Source: Phycisphaeraceae bacterium
GTDB taxonomy: Bacteria; Planctomycetota; Phycisphaerae; Phycisphaerales; UBA1924
Length of the DNA: 64,000 bases
Direction of reading: 5' to 3'
Assembly (NCBI GenBank): GCA_019636675.1
Contig: JAHBXC010000001.1
Coordinates: 310,001-374,000, forward strand
Shown here: piece by piece, positions 50,089 through 60,034 of the stretch
Numbering within the stretch: position 1 is the first letter of the stretch
Layout of the letters: each line of letters opens with the position of its first letter
Made by a program: the position numbers and the translations under genes
The notes under the pieces: generated by a model
Seen by the model: the letters and a program-made list of their open reading frames with translations, nothing else
What the model was told of the DNA's origin: nothing
Database searches by the model: none

Positions 50089-51171
50089 TCAAGCCACTTC
50101 CGCCATCCACGCCGCGAGGAGGTCGCGCGCGGCTTCGAGGTCGCGAAGGTCGACCATCTCGGTCACGGTGTGGATGTAGCGCGTGCCCACCACGAGCCCC
50201 GCGGCGCGGCAGCCCTCGCCGATCTGCTGGGCGGCGGCGCCGTCCTGCCCGCCGCGCGCGAGGATTGTTCGCTGGGTCTTGATCTTGTGCTTCTTCGCGC
50301 ACGCCTCGAGTTCGTTGATGAGCCCGATGTCGCTGATGAAACTCGAGTCCATCACATGCAGGCCGGCGCCCTCGCCCTGCTTCGTGACCGCTTCGTCCTC
50401 GGGCACGCCGGGCGTGTCGCACGAGAGGGTGACATCGATGCCGATGCCCAGGTGGGGCCTGATGGCGGCGGCGGCGGTCTTGGCGCCGCGGAGGCCGACC
50501 TCCTCCTGCACGGTGAACGCGACATGCACCTCGCACGCGTGTCCCTTGGCGTTGGTGTCGAGGGCGCGGACCGACTCGATGCCCAGCCAGCACGCGACGC
50601 GGTTGTCGAGGGCCTTGCTGACCGCTTTGTTGCCCATGATCTTGAAGGGCTCTTCGAGCGTCACCATGTCGCCGATCTTCACGCGCTTCTTCACCTCGTC
50701 GCCCTCAAGGCCGGTGTCGATGAAGAACTCCTTGGTGTCGGGGATCTTCTTCTTGTCTTCCTCGCTGGCGATGTGGATGGGGCGCCCGCCGGGGTTCATC
50801 ACGCCCATGAGTTCGCCCTTGTCGGTGTGGATGTGCACGCGGCGCGCGAAGAGGTTGCGCGTGTCGAAACCCCCGACGGGGTTGACGCGCACGAAGCCCT
50901 TGTCGTCGATGTAGCGCACGAGGAAGCCGATCTCGTCCATGTGGCAGGGGATCATCACGCGCGTCGCCTCGCCCTTCGACGATTTCCCTTTGGTCTTGCC
51001 CGAGCGCGGGTCGCGACGGCAGAGCAGGTTGCCCATCGGGTCCTCGCGGATCTCGTCGAACAGGCCCTTGACCTCTTTCTTGATCAGGTCGCGCACGCGG
51101 TGCTCGCGCCCGGGGACGCCGGGGGTTTCGCAGAGACGCTTGAGGAGGTCGGTGTTGAGCGAGGACGCCAT
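50089..51171 (-). CDS. M42-family aminopeptidase/endoglucanase-like protein
   Basis: A 360-residue cocatalytic metallopeptidase of the TET/FrvX type, probably a cytoplasmic dodecamer that trims peptides. Recognisable ligands and blocks are PCHMDEIGFLV (His, Asp), SKALDNRVACW (bridging Asp), FTVQEEVGLRGAKTAA (catalytic Glu pair), SCDTPG (Asp) and RYIHTVTEMVDL (His). A Lys/Ser/Arg insert (about 50-65) interrupts the first conserved block. ATG 51171 has GGAG upstream. It is divergent from ygfZ over 106 bases. Its 3' flank, 49978-50088, holds a GA/CT-rich inverted repeat but no clear terminator on this strand. Confidence 0.92.
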   Translation of the reverse strand: MASSLNTDLLKRLCETPGVPGREHRVRDLIKKEVKGLFDEIREDPMGNLLCRRDPRSGKTKGKSSKGEATRVMIPCHMDEIGFLVRYIDDKGFVRVNPVGGFDTRNLFARRVHIHTDKGELMGVMNPGGRPIHIASEEDKKKIPDTKEFFIDTGLEGDEVKKRVKIGDMVTLEEPFKIMGNKAVSKALDNRVACWLGIESVRALDTNAKGHACEVHVAFTVQEEVGLRGAKTAAAAIRPHLGIGIDVTLSCDTPGVPEDEAVTKQGEGAGLHVMDSSFISDIGLINELEACAKKHKIKTQRTILARGGQDGAAAQQIGEGCRAAGLVVGTRYIHTVTEMVDLRDLEAARDLLAAWMAEVA

Positions 51172-51277
51172 AGGGAGAGACTCCGGGACAGAACGGGGGG
51201 CGAGAGACGACCCATCGCGCGTAGACTTGCGCGACGCCGCGACGGACCGGTGCGGCGAGGGAAGGAATCCGCAGATC

Positions 51278-52483
51278 ATGGCCCGTTCCAGCCCGTTTCG
51301 CAACAAGCACGCCGAGGCCGAGGCCTCCTTCCTCACCTGGGGCCCTCCGGACGAGGGGGTCGAGATGGTCGAGACCTTCGGCGAGATCGCGTCGGAGTAC
51401 GCGTCCCTTCGCAAGGGCTGCGCGCTGTTCGACATGACCAACCGGGGCACGGTCGAGGTCCGCGGCTCCGACCGGATCGCCTTCCTCAACCGGATGATCA
51501 CCCAGGAGGTCAAGGACCTGCCCCCCCACCGCGTCGCCCGCTCGTTCTGGCTGAACCGGAAGGGACGCATCGACGCCGACCTTCGCGTGCTCGTTCTCGG
51601 GGACCGCGTGCTGCTCGATGTCGACTTCCTGGCGGCTTCCCGGGCGGCAACCACACTCGACGCGTTCGTGATCGCCGACGATGTGCAGATCGCCGACGCG
51701 AGCGACCGGTGGCAGCGCTTCTCGATCCACGGGCCGACGGCGCTCGACCTGCTCGGCGCGGTCGCGACGCACAAGGCCGGGGCGCCCCTGACGGACTTCA
51801 CGCCCGGGGCCGCGGCGTCGGTCACGATCGCCGGCGTTGATCTGCTCGTCGACCGCCAGGACGACTGCGGCGAGACGGGCCTGCACCTCTGGGTTCCCAC
51901 CGAGCACGCGGAGCGCGTCTGGACGCACCTGATCGAAGCGGGCTGCCCCCACGACGAGAACGGACAAACAGATTCGAACGGCTCGCTGGCGGCGAAGGTG
52001 CGTCTGCGCCCTTCGGGCTGGCACGCGTTCAACATCGCTCGCATCGAGGCGGGGACTCCCCTGTACAACATCGACTTCGGACAGGAATCCCTGCCCGGCG
52101 AGACGGGCGTGCTGCGCGATCGCGTGCACTTCAAGAAGGGCTGTTACCTGGGTCAGGAGGTCGTCGCGAGGATGGACGCGCTGGGCAAGCCGAAACAGAT
52201 CCTCGTCGCGCTGCGCTTCGAGCCCTCGCCCGAGGGCGAGGTTGTGCAACCCCTGTCCGGCGGCCATGTCATGGCGGTGACCGAGGACAGCGCCGAGACG
52301 GTCGGCGTGATTACCAGCAGCACGATCGCGCCGATGCTGGGCGGCACGGCGGTCGCGTTCGCGCAGGTGCGCACCAAGTGGGCCGAGAACCCGGCGGCGT
52401 CGTTCGAGGTCGCGGCGGAGGGCGTGCGCGTGCGTGCGCGACTGCAGCCGGGGCTGCGTTTCTGGTCGAGGGACGGCGCGTGA
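51278..52483 (+). CDS. ygfZ: YgfZ/GcvT-type folate-binding protein
   Basis: Folate-dependent factor for maintenance of certain Fe-S proteins. The 401 residues resemble the aminomethyltransferase fold ([46 protein letters not shown]) and contain the diagnostic YgfZ sequence KGCYLGQE at about 287-294. That signature separates it from GcvT. AAGGA precedes ATG 51278 at slightly long spacing. The stop overlaps the GTG of the next gene (GTGA). Confidence 0.9.
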   Translation: MARSSPFRNKHAEAEASFLTWGPPDEGVEMVETFGEIASEYASLRKGCALFDMTNRGTVEVRGSDRIAFLNRMITQEVKDLPPHRVARSFWLNRKGRIDADLRVLVLGDRVLLDVDFLAASRAATTLDAFVIADDVQIADASDRWQRFSIHGPTALDLLGAVATHKAGAPLTDFTPGAAASVTIAGVDLLVDRQDDCGETGLHLWVPTEHAERVWTHLIEAGCPHDENGQTDSNGSLAAKVRLRPSGWHAFNIARIEAGTPLYNIDFGQESLPGETGVLRDRVHFKKGCYLGQEVVARMDALGKPKQILVALRFEPSPEGEVVQPLSGGHVMAVTEDSAETVGVITSSTIAPMLGGTAVAFAQVRTKWAENPAASFEVAAEGVRVRARLQPGLRFWSRDGA

Positions 52484-53286
52484 GCGACATCGCTCCCCTG
52501 CTGTCGGTGAAGGACCTCTGCGTGCACTTCCCGGTGCGCAGCGGCGTGCTGCAGCGCGTCACGGACCGTGTCCGCGCCGTCGACGGCGTGTCGTTCGATC
52601 TGGCCGCGGGCGAGACGCTCGGGCTGGTGGGCGAATCCGGTTCGGGCAAGACGACGGTCGGGCGCGCGGTGCTGCGCCTGATCGAAGCGACCTCGGGGAG
52701 CGTGCGCTACGACGGGCGCGATGTCCTCGCGGCGGGGCGCTCAGCGATGCACGCGCTGCGGCGCGACATGCAGATCGTCTTCCAGGACCCGGCCGGCGCG
52801 CTCAACCCGCGCATGCGCGTCTGGCAGATCGTCAGCGAGCCCCTCCGGGTCCACGGGGTTTCGCGCTCCACGCGCGAGCTTCGCGCGAAGTCCGCCGACC
52901 TGCTCGAGCGCTGCGGCATGCCGGCGTCGAGCGCCGACCGATATCCCCACGAGTTCTCCGGGGGCCAGCGCCAGCGCATCGTCATCGCTCGCGCTCTGGC
53001 GCTGCGCCCGAAGTTCATGGTCCTCGACGAGCCGACCAGCGCGCTCGATGTCTCGGTGCAGGCGCAGATCCTGAACCTGCTGAAGGACCTGCAGCGCGAC
53101 TTCGGGTTGTCGTACTTGTTCATCAGCCACGACATGGCGGTGATCGCGCACATGTGCGATCGCATCGCGGTGATGCTGCGGGGCAAGATCGTCGAGGAGG
53201 GCCGGCGCGACCGCATCCTCAACGACGCGTCGCACGAGTACACGCGGTCGCTGCTCGCGGCGGCGCCCGACGCCAACGCCGCGTGA
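52480..53286 (+). CDS. Peptide/nickel-type ABC transporter ATP-binding protein (OppF/DppF-like)
   Basis: Cytoplasmic ATPase of 268 residues. Walker [11 protein letters not shown]-loop [14 protein letters not shown], signature [15 protein letters not shown], Walker [13 protein letters not shown] and switch FISHDM are intact. QDPxxxLNPRM and the C-terminal [10 protein letters not shown] are typical of the OppD/OppF subfamily. No permease or binding-protein gene lies next to it, so it is an orphan ATPase, perhaps serving components elsewhere. GTG 52480 overlaps the ygfZ stop. Its TGA forms TGATCA with the stop of the convergent gene. Confidence 0.92.
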   Translation: MSDIAPLLSVKDLCVHFPVRSGVLQRVTDRVRAVDGVSFDLAAGETLGLVGESGSGKTTVGRAVLRLIEATSGSVRYDGRDVLAAGRSAMHALRRDMQIVFQDPAGALNPRMRVWQIVSEPLRVHGVSRSTRELRAKSADLLERCGMPASSADRYPHEFSGGQRQRIVIARALALRPKFMVLDEPTSALDVSVQAQILNLLKDLQRDFGLSYLFISHDMAVIAHMCDRIAVMLRGKIVEEGRRDRILNDASHEYTRSLLAAAPDANAA

Positions 53287-54102
53287 TCATCGCGCGAGCC
53301 CGAGCGCGACCCGGCGCTTCCGCTGCGCACGCCACGCCTGACGCGCCACGAACACGCCGATCCCCACCGACCACGCGGCCAGCATGTACGCGTCGATCGC
53401 CGGGAACGCCGGGCGCACCCGCGACGTCAGGGGCATCAGCGCCAGCGCCGGCAGAAACGCGGTGACGGGCCCGAAGAACGCTGCGCCCAGCAGGAACCAC
53501 CCCGCCAGCGCGAGCCGTGAATCCCGGAAGTGGCCCCGTCGCTCTCGCCCTCGCTCCGGCGCCTCGGCGACATCGACGGGCGCGGGGAGCCGCTCCCGGA
53601 TGTTGTACGCCAGGAACGACCACGAGAAGACCCACAGCGACACCATGACCGTCATCTCGGGGCGCCCCATCGGCGCGCCGATCAGCGACGCGATCACCAC
53701 GGGGACCGGCGATGTCAGCAGCCCCCCGACAGCGCCCATCGCGAAGGCGATCGGAGCAGGAAGCCCGCGCCGGCGAGTGAAGACCCCATCGTCGTCGTCG
53801 TCGCTGCTCCCGACCGGATCGCCGACATCGGCCTGGGCCGCGACCTCACGCCAATCCGCGGCACGCCCGGAAGCGGCCGCTTCGTCGAGGGCCGCCTTCG
53901 CACGCTCGAGGTCCCCCCGCTTCACAAAGACATCGTACGGGTACCCGAGCGCCGGGCCGATGTGCCAGAGTGTGCTCGCCGCCGTGGTCACCGTGCGGAC
54001 CTCGATCCCCGCGGCCCGCACGACGGACGCTTTGAGCTCGGCTTCGAACTCGTTGGCGCATCGCGCGAGCAGCACGGGGTCGTTCGGGTCGTCCTTGGGC
54101 AT
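53287..54102 (-). CDS. DUF2007-type membrane protein of unknown function
   Basis: A 271-residue protein. Residues about 5-75 resemble the DUF2007 'putative signal-transducing' fold (LLARCANEFEAELKASVVRAAGIEV and YDVFVKRGDLERAKAAL). After an Asp-rich linker (SDDDDDG) come about four hydrophobic helices. ATG 54102 (MPKDDPNDP) fits the domain boundary, but GTG 54171 directly after the asnB stop (TGAGTG) is also possible and would couple it to asnB. Last gene of a minus-strand trio. Function unknown. Confidence 0.72.
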   Translation of the reverse strand: MPKDDPNDPVLLARCANEFEAELKASVVRAAGIEVRTVTTAASTLWHIGPALGYPYDVFVKRGDLERAKAALDEAAASGRAADWREVAAQADVGDPVGSSDDDDDGVFTRRRGLPAPIAFAMGAVGGLLTSPVPVVIASLIGAPMGRPEMTVMVSLWVFSWSFLAYNIRERLPAPVDVAEAPERGRERRGHFRDSRLALAGWFLLGAAFFGPVTAFLPALALMPLTSRVRPAFPAIDAYMLAAWSVGIGVFVARQAWRAQRKRRVALGLAR

Positions 54103-54171
54103 GTACAGAGCGTATCGGCTTGGAGGGCGAACGGGCTGAGCGCGACCCCCTTCACCCGTGGGTGAGGGCAC

Positions 54172-56076
54172 TCACCCCCACCAGCGCTCGCCCCACATCG
54201 CGATGTTGATCATGGGCCACGCCAGGCGCCAGTTCCGCGTCGGATCGCTCGCGACGACCTCGACGACCGACTCGCTGAACACCGCTTTCGAGAACTCTGA
54301 CCGGCGCAGCGCGCCGGCCTGGTCCTCGACCCACGCCTGGAACGGCAGCGGGAAACTGGCTTTGGGCCGGTCCGCGATGCGCGCCGGGAGGCGGTCTCGG
54401 AAGGCCTCGCGCAGCGCGATCTTCGTCCGCAGGACCGGCGGCGCGTCAACCGCGACCCCGCCGTGCGCCCGCTCGTGCGCGCCGCCCCCGCCGGTGACTC
54501 CCGGCGTCATGCTGAACTTCGCGGACATCGGAAGCCCCTCGGCGACCCTGGCGACGAACGAGTCGGCGAACGGCGTGCGCCCCTCGACCGACGCGAGCAT
54601 CGTGGCGCTGTCGAGACGCTGGAGGAGTCCGGCGAGGTTGACGCGCCGATGGAATCGCAGGTGCGCGTCGAGCGACGACGCCGATGCATCGCCCGTGGCC
54701 TCGAGGGCGCAGCGAGAGAATTCCCGCTCGTAGAACTCGGCGGCGAAGCGGTCGTGGTCGCACGCCTGCCACGCGTCGGGCGTGAGCAGCAGCGGTTTCA
54801 TCGAAGGCGGCGCCCACGCGTTGGCCTCGTACTCGAAGCGCCCGCCCGCGCTGGTCGTGCCCCCGGCCGCCTTCAGCGCGACGAACTCGGCCGCGGCGCG
54901 CATCGGCGCGTCGTACCCGGCGAACAGCTCGTCGGCGCCCTCGCCCGAGACGGTGACCACGCACCCGTCGGCGCGCAGGCGCTCGGCGACGGCCAGGATC
55001 GCGACCTCGTTGGGCGTGCTGAGCGGGACGCCCATGCGACGCACCATGTCGGGCCAGCGCTCGCGGAACAGATCACGCGTCACGATGGCTTCGGAGTGAT
55101 CGACGCCCAGGAACGCCGCCGCTTCGCGCGCGTGGTCGAGGTCGTCGCCCGTGAACATCGCCTCGGCCTCGCTCGCGCTGCGTTCGATCCTCGCGCCCGC
55201 GCAATAGGTTCGGAGGCGCTCGTGCGCGCCGGACGCGATGAGGGTCGTGATCGTGCTGTCGAGCCCGCCCGAGAGCAGGCAGCACATCGGCACATCCGAG
55301 CGCAGGTGCGCCAGGACCGAATCCTCGATCACCTCGCGCGTCTTCGCGGGCGCCTCGGCGTCCGTGCCAGACGACCCGCTGCGCACGCCCTGCCACCAGT
55401 CGACCACGCGCACGACGGGTGAATCGCCCGAGAGGTCGCACACCGCCGCCTGGCCCGGCGCGAGGCAGAGCAAGTCCTGAAAGAGCGTTTCATTTCCGAG
55501 CGTGGTGCGGATCGTCGTCAAGTAGGCGCTGACCATCGCCATGTTGGGGCGGGCGGTGAACCCCGGCATGCGCAGCAGGGGCTCCGGCTCGCTGGCGAAG
55601 GCGACCTCTCGATCGTCCACCGTGAAGTACAGCGGCTTGACGCCCATCGCGTCGCGCGCGAGCAGGAGCGTCTTCGTCTTCGCGTCGTAGAACGCGATGG
55701 CGAACATGCCGCGCAGCTTGGGGAGCGCCTTCTGCCCCCACTCTCGCAGCGCGTTGAAGACTGTCTCGGTGTCGCAGGCGGTGCGGAACCGATGCCCGCC
55801 CGCGACGAGCGCGCGGCGCAGCGACGCGTCGTTGTACAGCTCGCCGTTGTAGACCAGCGCGCAGGACTGATCGTCGGCGACGAAGGGCTGCGCGCCGGCC
55901 GGGGTCGGGTCGATCACCGCGAGGCGCCGGTGCGCGAGGATCGCGTTCTCGCGCGACCAGACGCCCGCGCCGTCGGGCCCGCGGTGCGTGAGCAGGTCGC
56001 GCAGGCGCGTCGCCTGCTCGACCGTGATGGATGGAGTCCGACCGTTGCTCGCGATGACGCCGAAGATGCCGCACAT
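54172..56076 (-). CDS. asnB: Asparagine synthase (glutamine-hydrolysing)
   Basis: ATP-dependent amidotransferase of 634 residues. Met1 is followed by the nucleophile Cys2 (MCGIFGVIAS); the class II glutaminase half contains LTHRGPDGAG, LAHRRLAVID and YNGELYN. The synthase half begins near 240 with the pyrophosphate loop LLSGGLDST and SGEGADELFAGYD. It could make asparagine or amidate a sugar or peptide precursor, since many paralogues exist; a Gly/His insert (GGGGAHERAHGG) near 540 is unusual. The start is fixed by the need for Cys2. It follows the LigD-like gene by 7 bases and precedes the DUF2007-like gene. Confidence 0.92.
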   Translation of the reverse strand: MCGIFGVIASNGRTPSITVEQATRLRDLLTHRGPDGAGVWSRENAILAHRRLAVIDPTPAGAQPFVADDQSCALVYNGELYNDASLRRALVAGGHRFRTACDTETVFNALREWGQKALPKLRGMFAIAFYDAKTKTLLLARDAMGVKPLYFTVDDREVAFASEPEPLLRMPGFTARPNMAMVSAYLTTIRTTLGNETLFQDLLCLAPGQAAVCDLSGDSPVVRVVDWWQGVRSGSSGTDAEAPAKTREVIEDSVLAHLRSDVPMCCLLSGGLDSTITTLIASGAHERLRTYCAGARIERSASEAEAMFTGDDLDHAREAAAFLGVDHSEAIVTRDLFRERWPDMVRRMGVPLSTPNEVAILAVAERLRADGCVVTVSGEGADELFAGYDAPMRAAAEFVALKAAGGTTSAGGRFEYEANAWAPPSMKPLLLTPDAWQACDHDRFAAEFYEREFSRCALEATGDASASSLDAHLRFHRRVNLAGLLQRLDSATMLASVEGRTPFADSFVARVAEGLPMSAKFSMTPGVTGGGGAHERAHGGVAVDAPPVLRTKIALREAFRDRLPARIADRPKASFPLPFQAWVEDQAGALRRSEFSKAVFSESVVEVVASDPTRNWRLAWPMINIAMWGERWWG

Positions 56077-56083
56077 GGTGTGT

Positions 56084-56497
56084 CTATCGGACTTCCCGAG
56101 CGGCGTCATCGACGATCGGGGCGATCACGACGAGAAACGACCCGTCCGCTTCTCGCGTGGCCCGAACCCGCAGCGCGGCAACGGCGCCTTCCCATCGCAG
56201 CGTCGCGGCGATGAGGTCGGGGGTTTCTTCGACGATGGCGCACTCGCCCTTCGCGACGCGAGCGACCCGCCCGCGCCCCCCCGAGACCGGCCCCTCGTGC
56301 TCGAGATAGACCCCCCTGTGATCGGGCAGGCGTTCCGCGGCGACGGCGCCTTCCTGCAGGCGGTCCACCCTTTGGGCGACCCGCAGGGTCAGCAGGCATC
56401 GTTCGTCTGCGCCGACGCGCTCGGATCGCGCGAGGAGCCAGTCGTAGTGGCTTGTGCCGTCGGGCAGGGTGTGCCGCAGGAGCGCCATCGGGGGCAT
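56084..56497 (-). CDS. LigD 3'-phosphoesterase-like small protein
   Basis: A 137-residue protein. LPDHRGVYLEHEGPVSGGRGRVARV resembles the HR-x-YL-x-YEGPVSG-RG core of the stand-alone LigD-phosphoesterase-like proteins of planctomycetes, and HYDWLLARSE resembles its metal-binding HxDxxLE block, with the Asp and Glu in altered context. Nuclease activity on DNA 3' ends is therefore possible but not secure. ATG 56497 or 56488 may be the start. First gene of the trio with asnB and the DUF2007-like protein; divergent from the lipoprotein gene across 129 bases. Confidence 0.6.
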   Translation of the reverse strand: MPPMALLRHTLPDGTSHYDWLLARSERVGADERCLLTLRVAQRVDRLQEGAVAAERLPDHRGVYLEHEGPVSGGRGRVARVAKGECAIVEETPDLIAATLRWEGAVAALRVRATREADGSFLVVIAPIVDDAAREVR

Positions 56498-56626
56498 AGG
56501 CGAGGATACTCACGCCGGTGGGGCGCGCTGGACGGTCCGGAAAGCGATACACTCCAGCCCTTCGGATACGACGCTTCTCGCGGGTCGTCGCACGAGCGAC
56601 CCGCGCATCCCTGGAGTCACGCCGTC

Positions 56627-57295
56627 ATGCGCACGATCGGGTCACTGCTTGTCCTGTCCGCCCTCTCCCTGGTCGCCCTCTCGGGGTGCGCCCCGGTCTC
56701 GGTGATCGCGCTGGAAGAGCAGGCCGCCCGGGCCGAGAGCCGCGAGCAGTTCGACACCGCGGCCCAGAAGTACCAGCAGGCGCTGGACCGCTCGCCCGGG
56801 CGGGTCCACAGCCGCGTGGGGCTGGGGCGAGTCCTCCTGGAGACGGACCGCCCGGCAGAGGCGCGCCGCCAGTTCGAGCTCGCCCTTGCCGCTCGCCCCG
56901 ACGACCCCGAGATCCTCGATTTCCTGGCCGAGTCCATGGTCCGCTCCGGAGACTCGCAGGCCATGTACCGCCTGCTGCGTGGTCGCGCCGAGCAGCGCAA
57001 CGCCGTCAGCGACTGGCTGCGGCTCGGCAAGTACGCGTCCCTCGCCGGGGACGCCGATGTCGCGGAGAACGCCCTGCTCACCGCCGCCCGTCTCGACCGA
57101 GGCCGCTCCGTCGCCCCCCAGATCGCCCTCGCCGACCTCTACGAAGCCCTCGGCGATGATTCCAAAGCCCTCACCCGGCTCCGTATGGCCCTCTTCCTCG
57201 ACCTCGCCAATGTGGAGATCCAGGACCGCATCCGGGCTTACGGCGAGACCCCCGGCCCCACCTTCGCGCTCCAGCCCTCCGAGCAGGTCGGCTGA
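56627..57295 (+). CDS. TPR-repeat lipoprotein
   Basis: A 222-residue envelope protein. The signal peptide ends in a lipobox LVALSGC (Cys about 21), so the mature protein would be lipid-anchored after LspA cleavage. The rest is TPR repeats: REQFDTAAQKYQQALDRSPGR, TDRPAEARRQFELALAARPDD, and two more to about 200. ATG 56627 has GGAG about 11 bases upstream; the longer open frame to 55988 is the asnB shadow. It resembles PilW/NlpI-like TPR lipoproteins in layout, but no pilus or secretion gene is adjacent. Confidence 0.88.
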   Translation: MRTIGSLLVLSALSLVALSGCAPVSVIALEEQAARAESREQFDTAAQKYQQALDRSPGRVHSRVGLGRVLLETDRPAEARRQFELALAARPDDPEILDFLAESMVRSGDSQAMYRLLRGRAEQRNAVSDWLRLGKYASLAGDADVAENALLTAARLDRGRSVAPQIALADLYEALGDDSKALTRLRMALFLDLANVEIQDRIRAYGETPGPTFALQPSEQVG

Positions 57296-57340
57296 CAACC
57301 CGGCGCGATTTCCGGACAACGGGGCGCCGACGCCTCAAGT

Positions 57341-57368
57341 TTGACAGCCGTTCGGACGCTTCTACACT
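57341..57368 (+). promoter_or_regulatory. Sigma-70-type promoter of the SahR-like gene
   Basis: TTGACA (57341-57346), 16 bases, TACACT (57363-57368). Transcription would start near 57375, giving only about 10 bases of leader before ATG 57385. Confidence 0.65.
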
Positions 57369-57390
57369 TCATCCGGATGAACGGATGAAG
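57367..57390. promoter_or_regulatory. Operator-like inverted repeat over the transcription start and start codon
   Basis: CTTCATCCG (57367-57375) and CGGATGAAG (57382-57390) are perfect 9-base inverted arms with a 6-base spacer. A second, overlapping perfect palindrome TTCATCCGGATGAA spans 57368-57381. The site begins at the -10 element and includes the ATG, the ideal place for steric autorepression by the encoded ArsR-type protein. Confidence 0.68.
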
Positions 57391-58341
57391 CAGGCAAGCC
57401 CCTCCATCCCGGTGACCGAGCGACTGGCGGCCCTCAGCGAGCCGCTCCGGCTTCGCCTGTGCCGGCTCCTCGAGCGCGAGGAGCTCTCGGTGGGCGAGGT
57501 CGGTCGCGTCCTCCAGATCCCGCAGTCCACGGTCAGCCGGCACCTCAAGGTGCTCAGCGACGGCGGGTGGCTCCTCAAGCGGGCCGACGGCACGGCCACG
57601 ATGTACCGTCTCGTCCTCGACGACCTCTCCTCCGAGGCACGCGCGCTCTGGGTCACGGTTCGCGAGCAGATGGGCGACAGCGCCGAGCTGCGCGAGGACC
57701 TGCGCCGGCTCGAAGCGGTCCTCGACGATCGCAAGACCGATTCCTCGTCCTTCTTCGGCCGCGTCGCCGGCGCGTGGGACGACCTTCGCACGCAGCTCTT
57801 CGGATCGTCCTTCACCGCGCCGGCGCTGCTCGCGCTGCTGCCCCGAGAGTGGATCGTCGCCGATCTGGGCTGCGGCACGGGCAACGCCGCCGAGCTGCTG
57901 GCCGGGCGTGTGAAGCGCGTGATCGCGATCGACTCCAGCGAGGTCATGCTCCGCGCAGCGCGCCAGCGCCTCGACGGCTCGAGAAACATCTCGTTTAAGC
58001 GAGGAGACCTCGGTTCGCTCCCGCTGGACGACGCGAGCGTCGACGCCGCGGTCTGCGTGCTTGTGCTGCACCACCTCGACAAGCCCGAGGACGCGGTGCG
58101 AGAAATGCGCCGGATCCTCAAGCCGGGCGGGCGCGCCCTCGTCGTGGACATGTACGAGCACGACCGGCGCGAATACCGCCAGCAGATGGGCCACAAGCAC
58201 CTTGGTTTCAGCGAGTCCCGCGCCCGCGCCATGCTCGAGCGCGTCGGCCTGCAGGGCGTTCGTATCGATGCCCTGCCCGCATGGCCCGACAGCAAGGGCC
58301 CGAGTCTGTTTGTCGCGACGGCCAACGCGCCGGACGCCTGA
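57385..58341 (+). CDS. ArsR-family regulator fused to a SAM-binding methyltransferase domain (SahR-like)
   Basis: A 318-residue fusion. Residues about 8-85 form an ArsR winged helix (ALSEPLRLRLCRLLEREELSVGEVG, recognition helix PQSTVSRHLKVLSD). Residues about 140-300 are a class I methyltransferase fold with motif I VADLGCGTGNAAELL, the acidic end IAIDSS, and VLVLHHLDKPEDAVREM. SahR regulators of Proteobacteria share this ArsR-plus-methyltransferase layout, sense S-adenosylhomocysteine and control ahcY and methionine genes; ahcY and metF follow directly here. No cysteine metal site is apparent in the HTH. A promoter and palindromic operator overlap its start, where no Shine-Dalgarno is seen. 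It could instead be a true methyltransferase. Confidence 0.83.
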   Translation: MKQASPSIPVTERLAALSEPLRLRLCRLLEREELSVGEVGRVLQIPQSTVSRHLKVLSDGGWLLKRADGTATMYRLVLDDLSSEARALWVTVREQMGDSAELREDLRRLEAVLDDRKTDSSSFFGRVAGAWDDLRTQLFGSSFTAPALLALLPREWIVADLGCGTGNAAELLAGRVKRVIAIDSSEVMLRAARQRLDGSRNISFKRGDLGSLPLDDASVDAAVCVLVLHHLDKPEDAVREMRRILKPGGRALVVDMYEHDRREYRQQMGHKHLGFSESRARAMLERVGLQGVRIDALPAWPDSKGPSLFVATANAPDA

Positions 58342-58435
58342 CCCCGAGTGATTCACCACGACCCCGGCGCGAGCGTCGCGGCGGGCGTCGATTCAGACCT
58401 GACGAACCATTCCCCGCACGACGAAGGAGCCGATC

Positions 58436-59986
<1,551 letters not shown>

Positions 59987-59998
59987 TCGAATACACCC

Positions 59999-60028
59999 CG
60001 CCCCGGCGCGCGAGAGCGCGACGGGGCG
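59999..60028 (+). other. GC-rich hairpin between ahcY and metF
   Basis: CGCCCC pairs with GGGGCG, and CGCGC/GCGCG inside closes a GAGA loop. It lacks a T-tract, so it may adjust RNA stability or metF expression rather than end transcription. Confidence 0.35.
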
Positions 60029-60034
60029 CTTCCC

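Noticed and set aside
58342..58435. Possible SAH riboswitch before ahcY
   Set aside because: The gap is short and I could not find the conserved core or pseudoknot pattern; control is better explained by the SahR-like protein.
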